64,000 bases of DNA from Sitta carolinensis. Lineage: Eukaryota > Chordata > Aves > Passeriformes > Sittidae. Both the position numbers and the translations under genes were made by a program. The stretch's first letter is position 1; each line of letters begins with the position of its first letter. The notes beneath the pieces are model-generated. The model was given only the letters and a program-made list of their open reading frames with translations, was not told where the DNA came from and did no database searches. Location of the stretch: positions 2,060,001 to 2,124,000 of the forward strand of contig CM063292.1 of assembly GCA_032173965.1 (NCBI GenBank), in the 5' to 3' direction. Positions 30,698 to 42,600 of the stretch are shown piece by piece.

Positions 30698-33600
30698 CTG
30701 CAAGAGAAACAGAAGGACAGGAGTTAGATGGATCCTTGGAATTCTGCAGGCAGCTCTGGGGATGGGCAGATCCCAATTTACACCTCCCAGAGTGCCCAGG
30801 AACCCTTGGAGGATTTTTTTTTAAGCTGCCAAACAAACACTTGGCTGCACCCCCTGATGGATCCTGGGTCATCCCCTGACACTCCCATAGGAATTCTGGC
30901 CTTGGAAACATAACTGAAATTGGTTGTTTTAATGAAAAGGAAGAAAAAATATACCTAAAAAAACAAATTTTATGGGGTGTTAGGGGATGGTTTGAAGTGT
31001 CCACAGGACATTCCCAATAAACAGTTGTTTGCCAGGTGTCCTGGGCATCAGGCCAGCACACGGGGGTCCATGTTCAGGCAACATTTTGGGAATGCTCTAA
31101 TGATCTCTCCTGAGTTTTTATGGACCAAGTGAAGCTCCTGGGAATGACCTGGAAGTGTCCAAGGGGCTTGGAGCAGCCTGGGATAGTGGGAGGTGTCCCT
31201 GCTGTGGGGGGGCTGGGCTGGGCTTTAAGGTCCCTTCCCACCCTGGGGAAATCTGGGATTTCACCTGGACAGCACTGCAGCTTTCCTGAGCACACCCCCA
31301 GCCCAGCTGGGCTGAACACCCCAGGAATGGCCCAATCCCTCGGGGAGCACCCACTGCTTCCCTGGAGCACATCCTGAGTGACCCCCCAGCATCCCAGAAT
31401 GTCAGGGCACTGCAGCCAGCCATCCTGCACATTCTGTGAGGGACACAGGGCAGGAAAACACCCACTGCACCCCAGCCATCCTGCACATCCTGAGAGGGAC
31501 ACAGGGCAGGAAAACACCCACTGCACCCCAGCCATCCTGCACATCCTGTGAGGGACACAGGGCAGGAAAACACCCACTGCACCCCATCGCCAAACCTTGC
31601 AGGCGAAACACATGCACCAGTGAGGGACACAGGGCAGGAAACACCCACTGCACCCCAGCCATCCTGCACATCCTGTGAGGGACACAGGGCAGGAAAACAC
31701 CCACTGCACCCCAGCCATGCATCTGTGAGGACACAGGCAGAAACAGCAGCCATCCTGAGAGGCACGGCAGAACACCACTGCACCATCCTGCATCCTGAGA
31801 GGACACAGGGCAAGCCCCGACCCCCTCCCACACTGTGAGGCACAGGCAGAAAACACCCATGCCCATCCATCCTGGCACCCCATCCCGCACCCCATCCTCC
31901 TGCCACCCATCCCAGTACCCACCCATCCTGGCACCCATCCACCAGCACCCAATCCATCCCAGCACCCCACCTGCACCCCATCCATCCCAGCACCCCATCC
32001 CAGCACCCCACCCATCCTGCCACCCCATCCATCCCAGCACCCCGTCCTGGCACCCCATCCATCCCGGCACCCCCTCCCAGTACCCCATCCATCCTGGCAC
32101 CCCATCCATCCCAGCACCCCATCGTGGCACCCCACCCATCCCGGCACCCCATCCCTGTGCCCCTCCCGGTGCCCGCCGGGATCGTGGCTCGCCCCGGGGG
32201 AGCCGTGCTGGCCGCCGGGGCTGTCGCCGTTCCCTGGCCTCGCTGGGATCCTCGGCTCTTCCTGCTGCAGCCAAGCCCTGCCATGGCCCGAAAGCTTTCC
32301 CCAGGCTCCTGCCCCCCTCCTAGCGCTCCCCGCCCGCCTGGGATGGAGTGGGGACAGACCTGGGCACCCCTTGGCAGCTTTCCCTAGGAAAAAGCTGGAA
32401 AAGAAAGGGGAAGAACCAGCTCCTGGCTGGCCGTTTCTTTTCCCGGCAGCCTGATTCACTCGGCTGGGGAGTGGGTGGCAGCGAGGATGCTGGAGCCTGC
32501 TGGAAAGGCAAATTTGTAGCTTAGCAACAGGGTCAAAGGCAGCCAAGGCAAGGCAGGGACTGCGGAGAGCAGCCAGGTACCACCCAGGGCTGGCAGCTCC
32601 CGGCGAACCTCCCCTCCCGGGCCGGGCAAAGCCTTCCAAAGGCACCGAGCATCCCCTGCCCGCCGCTCCTTCCCTTCCCCGGCCCCGCCGTGCCAAGCCC
32701 GGCCTTGCTGGCGCTGGGAGGGATTAGCTGCATTTCAGAAGATTACCGGGTTTTAGGCTTTTGGAGCTGCTGGTAATATAATAACAGATTGCGGGCGATT
32801 ATCAGTGTCATTGTTTGCCTTGGCACGGCCCCGCCGAGGCACGGAGCGCTCCTGCCCCCGGCCCCGCGGCCAGGAGAGCTCAGCCCAGATTCCAGGGCTG
32901 CTCCAAGGAGGAATTCCCTGCCAAAACAGCACGGCCAGCGCTGGCCCTGCTCTGCCCACGCTGCTGATCCCTCCAATTCCCTGGCCCCTCATTTTGGGAT
33001 GCTCCTGAGTGCAGCCCTTTGGCGGGGTGTGCCCAGGGAGGGAGCACAGCCTTCAGTGCTCCCAGGAAAAAGCAACAGGACAAGAGGAGTCAGGCTCGAG
33101 TTGTCCCAGAGGAGGTTCAGGTTGGCTATTTGGGGATAATTCCTCACCCAGGGCAGTGGTGGAGTCCCCTGGAGCTGGGAGCATGTGGCACTTGGGGCCA
33201 CGGAGCAGAGGTGGCCTTGGCAGTGCTGGGGGGATGGCTGCACTCCATTCCAGAGCATTTTCCAGCTGAAACGCCCCCGTGGTTCTGTGATTTGCACACA
33301 AAGCTGTGCCCTCAGCTGGAAAAACGGGCGGGTCCAGCCCCCAGTGCCATCAGCAGCCCCGTGCACAGAGGTTCTGCTCAGCCCCCAGCCCAGCCTGGGC
33401 CCCTTTGCCTCCTGCAGCCCCTGAGCAGGGCAGGGGCTCCAGGAATCCCTCCTTGGCCACTGCAGGCACGGGATCTTCCCCGGGATTTCCCAGCCAGAGC
33501 ATCCAGGAACAGGATGACCAGGGAGGGGTGGGAGCTCTTGGAACCAACCAGCTCAAATCCAGCTGATACCTCACAAATTCTGCCTCCTTTTTAACCTCCT

Positions 33601-36600
33601 CCTCCCTGTGCTGCTCCAGGTGGGAATGGCAGGGAATGGAAGCTGCTGCTGGATAAGCAGCTTTGCCTCTCCAAAGCTTCTGGTTTAGCTCCAGTTTCGG
33701 ATCCTGCTGCTCTTCTCAATGCTTATGTCTGCCTGGTTTCTGTCTTTTGAGGTCTTGGTGCCTTCCCTCTGCTCAGAGGGAATGTTTGCCCTCCTCCCCT
33801 GCCGTGGCAGGGCTGGCCTGGCAGATGTGAGAGCTCTGGGCAGCATTCCTGCTGCCTGCCTGGGCAGGAGATGGATCAGGGCTGGAGCTGAGCTTTGGGA
33901 GTGAGGCTTTGCTGAGCCCAGCCTGGCTGCAGGGCACTGGACTCCCTTCTGCTGCAGCAAAGAACCTGAGCTTTAATCCCTGTGGCTTTTAAACCCTTCC
34001 CAGGCTCCTACAGGAGCCTCTGGAAGGAGGAGACAGCCCCTGATTAGCAGCTTTGCCTCTTGCTGTCTCAGCCTTGGCTCATCTTTGGCCTCCTGTGGAA
34101 CCAAGGAATGGTTTGGGTTGGGAGGGACCTCAGGGATCCTCTCATTCCAGCCCCCTGCATCTCCTGGAGACTTATTTCCATTTTTTTCACAATAATATCC
34201 CTGGAGTCCTTCCCAGGAGAAGGAAAACATCTGCCAAGGATGGGAATCTACACCAATATCAGCTGGGAAAAGGATCCTTCTCTATCAACAGGTTGGATCT
34301 CCAAGGATTTCTGAGCTTTGCTTCCGAGCTTAAAGAACAGAAACTTAGAACCTAAAGCCATGGAAACACTAAAATAGGAATAACCCATGCTTATGGCACA
34401 GGAGTAATAACAGTAATTGTAGCTGTAGAGTAATTCCTGCCCTTGTGCCTTGTTTGTTTTTATCCTGGAACTGTTGTGTAGCAACTCCAGAGTTTTCCTG
34501 GGAATACGATGGACAGCTGGTTTACAAATGCAATTGTAGCATAATTAATTTAAGCATTAGCAATCCATTATTATCTGTTATCACAGGCTACAAGCTCTGC
34601 CTCTCTGCCATGGAAACCAGAGTGCAGGTTACCTAGGAATCCCTCCGGGATCTATTAAGTGTAATTACTAAGGACTTGGATCAGCAAAAAAAAAAAAAAA
34701 AAATAAAATATAGATATGCACCATTTTCCAGCCTCAGCACTGCAGAAAGGGCTGCAAACTTAGCAGCTCAGTGACATTTGTGCTGAATTGTCACATCATT
34801 GCCAGGAACAGGCTCTGGGAAATGGTTAAGGAGCATTTAGGAAAGAAAACATCAGGGAGTCACTTGGCTTTCTCCAGGGATTGCAGCAGCTCCCCTGGCT
34901 CCAGGAAGGGGCCCAGGAGATGCTCAAAGTGCTCACGTGAGGGAAGGTGAGTTGGGTGGTATGGAAAAACCTGCTGCTGGGGGAAAAAAGGCCAAAAAAT
35001 GAGAGGTTATCCTCTTAGAGATCCTTTAGCCTCCTAGGGAACTGGTTTGTCACCCCTGGCTCAATCCTCACCTTCCAGGTGCTGCGACTGAGCTCTGTGT
35101 GTTCATTTAGGTAGGTTGGAAGCTCCAATTTTAAGATTTTTATTCTAAAAAACAGCAGTCAAAAATTGGTTCTGGTGCAGTCAACAGCTGGTGTTTGGCT
35201 CCAAATTTTCCAAGCTAAAAGATGGAACTGGGCTCAATCCCCATATCCAGCAGCCAGGAGCAGAGCCAGGAAGGTGTTCCCAGGTACATCAAAGGCCCTG
35301 GAGATGAAAAGGCTTTGAGAAGGACCCTGTCGAGCTGAACATCCCATTTCTCTCTGAAGATTATTTACCTCAGGTTGTCTGAACACGAAAAGGATTAGAG
35401 GAGGAACAGTTTGTGATTATTATTTGTCTTAAGAAGAGACAACCCCTGCAGGGATGCTCAGCCCTGTCTCATTCCAGAGGTGTGATGGCAACAGGCCTCC
35501 TCTCTGTCCTTATTCCCATGAAATGATGGCTTCTGTTTGTCTGGACATGTAGCTGCCATCTGGGATTGGTGCAGAATCTGGGTGGTTGAGGTGAGAGGAG
35601 TTAGGAAAACCCAGGGATGATTGTGTTGGGAGATCTGGGGGAAAAAATAAGTGGGAAAACCTGAAGCTGAAAGGTCACAGGGATAAACCACAGGGCTTAA
35701 TCCCGGGGATTAAGGGTTAATAAAACCCCCAAGTCAATAAAAACCCCCAAACAAATCCCAGCAGCCTCATCCCAAAGCAGCCAAATGGGAACATCTCCAC
35801 GCACAAGAAACCTTCACCCCCTAAACAGGGGTGGAGAAAACACCCAGCTTTTATTTTTTAACTCATTTTACCACCTTTAGGTCTAAAGGCGCCAAAAAAA
35901 GGAAGGGAAATTCAGCTGCATTTGGAGAGGAATGCCTCCAGCACTAAGCCAGGGGAGCGGCGGCGGGGCCGGGCTCCATCGCTCCGTGCCCGCGGCTGGC
36001 ACAGCCCGGCTCCGCCGCACATTGGCTGCCGCCTCCTGCCTTTCCCCAGCGACAGCGAAACCTGCCGTATCTGCTGGCAAATCCTCCAGGAGGGAGGGAG
36101 GGAGGGAGGGATGGAGAGGCTGCGCTGCCGGGATCCCTCCCGCCACCCCCGCCGGGCCAGCTCTCGGCAGCCGGGAGATGCCTCTGGAGCCTCTGCTGCG
36201 GCTCTTTCCCAGCCAGGGAATGGGATTTGCCGGGGGAATGTCGGGGTGTGGGAGGGCTGCGGCCGTGGGCATGCGATGGGGCAGAGCCCGCTCACATGCC
36301 CAGGGTGCTCCCGGAGGGTCTCGGGGGTCGCCACCGCTAAATGAGGCTCCGGGGGGGCTGCGGGCTCGCTGAGCGCTCCTCCTCCCTGACAGCAGCGGCA
36401 GATGTTCGGCATCTGCAGGGAAGGAGCTCTGGTCCCTTCTTTACCTCCCTGCCATGAGCTGTGGTCTGTGCCTTTTTCTCTCCAGCCCTGGCTGTGGTCT
36501 GTGCCTTTTCTCTCCAGCCCTGGCTGTGGTCTGTGCCCTTTTTCTCTCCAGCCCTGCCATGAGCTGTGCTTTGTGCCCTTTACCTCCCTGCCATGAGCTG

Positions 36601-39600
36601 TGGTCTGTGCCCTTTTTCTCTCCAGCCCTGGCTGTGGTCTGTGCCCTTTTTCTCTCCAGCCCTGCCATGAGCTGTGCTTTGTGCCCTTTTCCTCCCTGCC
36701 ATGAGCTGTGGTCTGTGCCCTTTTTCTCTCCAGCCCTGCCATGAGCTGTGCTTTGTGCCCTTTTTCTCCCTGCCCTGGCTGTGGTCTGTGCCCTTTTTCT
36801 CCCTGCCCTGGCTGTGGTCTGTGCCCTTTTTCTCTCCAGCCCTGCCATGAACTGTGCTTTGTGCCCTTTTTCTCCCTGCCTGGCTGTGGTTTGTGCCCTT
36901 TTTCTCCCCACAGTCTGTGGTTTGTGCCCGTGGATAAAAGGCTCGCTGGCGTTTTAGATGCCTTCTTTCCCTTTCCAGTCTCTCAACAATTCCTTTCTTC
37001 TTTTCCCGTTTTTAGTTCCCCTCAAAGGCTCCAGGAAGCTGTGAAGCATGCAGGTCCAGACTTTGAGCCTCGTGGGCCTTTAAGGCTGGGAAGGCTGGTG
37101 ACGTTCCTATAAATCCCTTAATCCCACAACACCGGCACCGCTCCCGGCACGTGGCTCCCGTTTCCCTCAGCCCCAACGCTGAGAATTGCTGGGAGTTTGT
37201 CCTGTGGGCACTGACCCCAGCACCCACAGAGGCACAGAGACATCAGGTGGCCTTAAATGTCATTTTAAAGCGTTTGTGTGGCTCAGTGACCCCGAAACCC
37301 CCAAATCCCCTGAGAGCCAACAGCGAGCAGTGCTGAATTTCATCGATGTTATTGAGCCGTGGCCTCAAGAAATGACCTTTATGAGAGGATTTTTCGATTG
37401 CTGGTGTGCAGCCCCAACCAGGGGGGTTTATTCTGGGAAAATTAAAAGGGGAGAACAAAGTTCCTACAGCTCCTACAGCAACCTGTCCTTCTGACCCCTC
37501 TGTTTGCATCCCTGCCTGTGCACACTTTGGAGAAGCTTGCACTCAAGGCCCCGTGGCTCCCAGCTTGTTTTTCACACAGGAATCAAGAGCAGGGATTTTT
37601 TTGGAGCGTGTTTTTATAAAACCTGCACCCCCAGCCCTTTCCAGCACTGCCAGAGGTGTGCTGGCCCTGGGAGCTGGAGCTGCCACTCCAGCACAGAGCC
37701 AACCCCTGGGCTCATGGATGGCTTGTGCAGAGCTGCTTTAGGGCAGATTATTTTTAAAACAAGCTAAGCTGTGAGGGTGACCTCGCTTCTCCCTACCAGG
37801 GATACCTCAGGTAGGGCAAAAATAGCCACACTCAGCTCCAAGCATCCCTCCTGCTCGTTGGCAGCACCTTTCTGAGGGAGCCCAGCTGGTGGGAGCTGCC
37901 CTTTGAGCCCCTCCTTTGCAGGGAGCAGCTTCCCAGCTGGCACTGCTGGCAGCCAGGGAAGGGGCAGGGAGCAGGCTGGGCTCTCACACATCTGCCCACA
38001 GCTGCCTTGCCCTGCAGCTCACACCCTGCCAGGCCACAGGGAAGGAAATTGGGCTTTTGGGGGGACTGGGGAGCCTTGGTTTGCTCTGGGGGGGATGTGG
38101 AGCTCGAGCAGGATGCAGGGGGGGTTGGCAGGATGCGGTGTGTGCGTGGAGATGGATGTGGGGTCTGTGGCATAAATCCTTCTCCCTTAACCTTCCCCTC
38201 CTCTTCCTCAGGGACCCAGCACACTCCCTGAAGTCTGGAATGCTTCTGATGGCAGGTGCAGGTGAGGTCACGGGTTTGGGCAGGAGGTTGGAGCACAGAT
38301 CCCTGCAATCCCATTGCTCCCCTACACCTTCCCCTGCTCCTGCCCAGCCACCCCCTCCCTGCCAGGCCACTGGAACAAAACCCTGCTAGCACCGTGCAAT
38401 TCCTGCTAGAACAAATTGTTGCTGGCATTGTGGGTTATTTAAATCCACATATTATCTCTTCCTCTGTATTACATTAGCTTCCTCCCAAACCTTCGCCATC
38501 TGTTCCACCCTCGGTTATGAATGTGAGAAAACTGAACATGCTGCTCCACAGCTCCAGCACTTCCAAAGTAGGATGTGCATCCTAATGGCTTTTCCATGCA
38601 CTTCTCCGTGCAGGCTGGGCCCTGCCTGGGTGCCCAGGGCTCACTGGGAGTGGTCAGGGATGTGCTGGTGGCTGTTTGCCTCCAGCCATGTGGAGGGAGC
38701 TTTATTGTGACAGCTCCGAGGTGGGAGCACATCTGATGGGCTGGGTGGAGAGACAGCCCAGGGCTGCTTATGCTGGTGATGTCCCCAAAATCACGTGGCT
38801 CTCAGCGAGGAGAAACAGCGGTTTCATCCCTCCTGTGGGCCCTGTGTCTCTCAGGTTGTGTTGTCAAAGGTGCTGGAACATCTGCGTGTGCCACGGCCTT
38901 GCCAGGGTTGGTGTCTGTGCAATTACTGCTGCTGCTCTTCCCCTCTGGGAGCCTGTCAGGCTCCTAATGCTGCCTGTCATGTCTCCAGTGCTTCCCAGGC
39001 AGACAAGGACAGCCTGCATGGCTCTGCTTTGCCAGGCTGCAGGATGTGTCCTGTGGAGCCCCCGTGCTCAGCTCAGTTCCCCTCGCTTGCTGGGTGGGAG
39101 CTGCTGAGCCCGGGGAGAGGGAGGCAGAGAGCTCCAGGGCTGCTCTGGATTTAGCAGCAGGGGAGCTGGGGCAGATCCCTCCTTCCCTCACCCTGGGCTG
39201 CTCTGGAGGGGATTTATCCACAGGGCAGCTCCATTCCTGCATCCCGGGCTGCTCTGGAGGGGATTTATCCACAGGGCAGCTCCATCCTTCCCTCACCCTG
39301 TGCTGCTCTGGAGGGGATTTATCCACAGGGCAGATCCATTCCTGCATCCCAGGCTGCTCTGGAGGGGATTTATCCACAGGGCAGATCCATTCCTGCATCC
39401 CAGGCTGCTCGGGGGGATTTATCCACAGCCCCAGCAGGGAAGCAGATCCATCCCTCCCTCCTCCCGGGCTGCTCCCTCCTCTCTCTGCACCTCGGCCCTG
39501 CTGGCAGGCGCTGGAGGAGCAGGGATGCTGCAGCCGTGGCAAATGTCACCACACCTCACACACCTCGGTGCCTCTCGCCCCAATTTTCAGCCTGACTGAC

Positions 39601-42600
39601 AAATTCATTTCAGTTTCATGACCAGGCACCGTCCTGTGCTCCCCTGACAGGGAGATTTAGCTCCTTTCTTCTGAAATGTCACCTCCTGAGCGTGACAGGT
39701 TTTCCATTTCTCCTGGGTAAGTCTGGGGCATCCTCCTGGGACACCTCCAGCCCTGCCCTGTGCTTGGCACTGACTCAACCAGGGGCAGTTTGGGGCACTG
39801 CTGGCTTCCCCAGTGCTCCCAGCAGACCCCACCACCTCTCCTGTCAGTGCCAGACTGACAGGGACAACAAGAGAGGAAGCTTCTAATGGGAAATCCAGGA
39901 ACCCTCAAAAAACAAGCCTGCAAAAGCCCCTAAACCCCACCCAGCTCAGCCTTGTCCCGAGGAGTTTCAGCTCTGGCCAGGTCCTGCCTGAGCTGGTGAT
40001 GTCCAACCCTAGACCCCCTCCTCCCCCAGGCCCCCAGCCTCCCCAGGCAATTAATTCCTTCCAGCCCTCACCTCATTAGCAATGGTTAATGGCTCACCCT
40101 CCTTGACTTTAAACCCATTAATTCTGTTCGTGGAGAACAGATTATTCCCTTCCACTTTGCAGCAGCTTTTAAGATCACTCTGTCTTCTCCCCTGAACACC
40201 TCCAGGCCTTCCCAGCAGCCACTTCATGCCCAAAGTGTCCTTGTGTCCCCCAGAATGAGGAGCCCAGGGTGGGATGTCTCACAAGGAGTTGCCCTGGACC
40301 AGCAGGAAGCTCTGTGGCCACAACCATCACCCAAGGAAGCATCACCAATGCCTTGCCTGCTCCTGCGGTTTTCCCATCAAATTCCCAGCAATAATGGGAT
40401 TTTATTGCTGGCCCAGGGGCTGCAAAACTCCAGCCTGCTGCTCACATCCTCCAGTGAAAATCCTACTGCTCCCACCACAGTCTGCAGGGACCACCCCACA
40501 CCACAATCCAGAGGATGGGAGAAGGGAACAGAGGGGAATTCAAGGCACGACCCTGCCGATAATTCACAGTTTCCAAATTTCCCTCCCACCCCGCTCCACT
40601 CAGCCCCAGAGCAGCCCCAGGCTCCCCAGCAGAATCCCACACACGCTCCCCTCACTCACCGTACTGGATTTGAGCGCATCCCCCTGTCCTCTTCAGATTC
40701 TAGTGCAACAGGTAAAGATTTCTGTGGCGGGGAGAAGGTTAAGTCCCACCTCAGTAGCCGAGGCTCAGCTTTGTCCCCGAATCTCAGGTTTTCCAGTTTC
40801 TGCACCGTGGGCTCGGCAGAGGAAGCTGGCCTGAAATTCTCTTTGTTCTGGGACTTAGACCTCAGTCTCTGAACCCCGAAGCCCCTCTCTTCCCCGCGGT
40901 GCTCGTCAGCCACGCTCCTGCAGCCTCCCCCTTTGCTGTAGTGTCTTTTTTGGGTGTGAATCTCTTGCATATAAGAATCCATCCTCATGAGGGGCTTCAT
41001 CTCCATCTCGTAATTGCTCATCTTCTCCTCGTCCAGCTCGAGCAGCTTGGAGCTCCCTGAGCTGTGATTGTGGGACCTGTGGTGGGAAGTCCATGAAACC
41101 GTGGCTGGGGAATCTGTCCACCTCTCTCTCGGCTTGTGGTTGGAGGCCGAATGTTTGTGTCCCCCGCTCCGACCTCGGTAATCTTCGGGGACAGCGGTGG
41201 AGCCCAGCTGCCCGCTGCGCATCGTCCCGCTCCTCCCGGCGCGGCTCCCGCTCACCTTCTCTTCGCTCCAGCTGTTGGGGCGCAGGTAATCCCCGCCACG
41301 CCCCTCCAGCAACATCTGGATCTCGCCGCCCCTCTCTTCGTCCACCGACACCTGCCTGGAGAAGTGGGCGCTCTTGTTCCTGCAGGAGGGGCCGAGGGGC
41401 GGCGTGGAGCAGGGGCTGGCGGGGAAGCTCTGCAGCGGGCTGTCCTCGGGGGTCAGGTCGGACGGGGTGGTCCCTTTGCGGTACAGCTCGGGGCTCTCTT
41501 GCTGCAGGGGGGTGCCGGTGGAGAGCACCTCGATGTCGTCGCTCGAGTTCTGCCGCTTCGGCCGCTGGCATTCGAGCCCTTCAGGGGGCAGCCGGGCAGG
41601 GGAGGGGAGGGAGACAGGAAGGCGACAGGATTATTGCTGGTTTCTGGGCGCCCTGTGGGGTTTTTGCGGTGCAGAGGAGGGAGCAGAGGGTTGGGGAGCA
41701 GCGGGGTGGGGTTGGGACAGCAGGGTCACAGCTGTGACACCAAGCCTGCCCTGAGCCCTGGCCTGCAGCAGCACAGGCAGCACAGGAAGGGTTTGCCAAC
41801 CCCGGGGAGGTTCTGATGGGTTTGGGGATCTCTCTGACCACGTTTCCTCTCAGTTCCAGGTCTGGAAGCATGGGAAGGGAAATCTGTGATGTGGCTGGTG
41901 ACACCTCCTGTGCTTTGTGTTTGTATGTGCTGGGTGACACTGGGACCACCCTGGGTGACACTGGGACCAGCCTGGGTGTGCTGGGTGACACTGGGACCAG
42001 CCTGGGTGTGCTGGGTGACACTGGGACCACCCTGAGTGTGCTGGGTGACACTGGGATCACCCTAGGTGAGCTGGGTGACACTGGGATCACTCTGGGTATG
42101 ATGGGTGACACTGGGACCACCCTGAGTGAGCTGGGTGACACCGGGATCACCCTAGGTGAGCTGGGTGACACTGGGATCATTCTGGGTGAGCTGGGTGACA
42201 CTGGGATCACTCTGGGTATGATGGGTGACACTGGGACCACCCTGGGTGTGCTGGGTGACACTGGGATCACGCTGGGTGACACTGGGACCATCCTAGGTGT
42301 GCTGGGTGACACTGGGATCACCCTGGCTGTGCTGGGATCACCCAGTGTGTCACTGGGATCACCCCACACCTCCCTCACTCCCCTCCTGGATGGGAACCAC
42401 CTCGGTTTTCATCTGCCAGGTGCAGGAGGGAAACAACTACACCTGGGCAGGTGTACCAGAAGAACCCCCCAAACCTGATATCCCAGAGCTTTGCTGCCCC
42501 ACCCAGCCCAGCAGGACGTGGAGATTTCCCTGCCCAGCCCCCAGGAGAGGATGGAAGCACAGGGCTGGTTGTGGACCCGTTCAGGCCAGCACCCCCCATC

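Larger units (their letters stand above)
30698..40659 (-). other. JPH3 intron 4
   Basis: A 10-kb intron. Contains CR1 fragments (31143-31245, 33070-33235, 34095-34160), minisatellites (31380-32165, 36440-36930, 39185-39445), a CpG-rich island (35930-36380), CpG-rich sequence at 32160-32860 and an AT-rich candidate conserved block (34370-34640). The rest (for example 34860-35900 and 37100-39100) shows nothing recognisable. Confidence 0.65.

Noticed and set aside
31074..32696. 540-codon open frame on the - strand
   Set aside because: It runs through the 56-bp and CACCCC minisatellites of JPH3 intron 4. The predicted protein is a low-complexity Gly/Trp/Cys-rich repeat with no domain, and the + strand is equally open.
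41581..42478. Leu-Gly-Asp-Thr-Gly and Pro-Val-Ser-Pro repeat frames on both strands
   Set aside because: The 30-bp minisatellite period is a multiple of three, so frames stay open without selection. It lies inside JPH3 intron 3.
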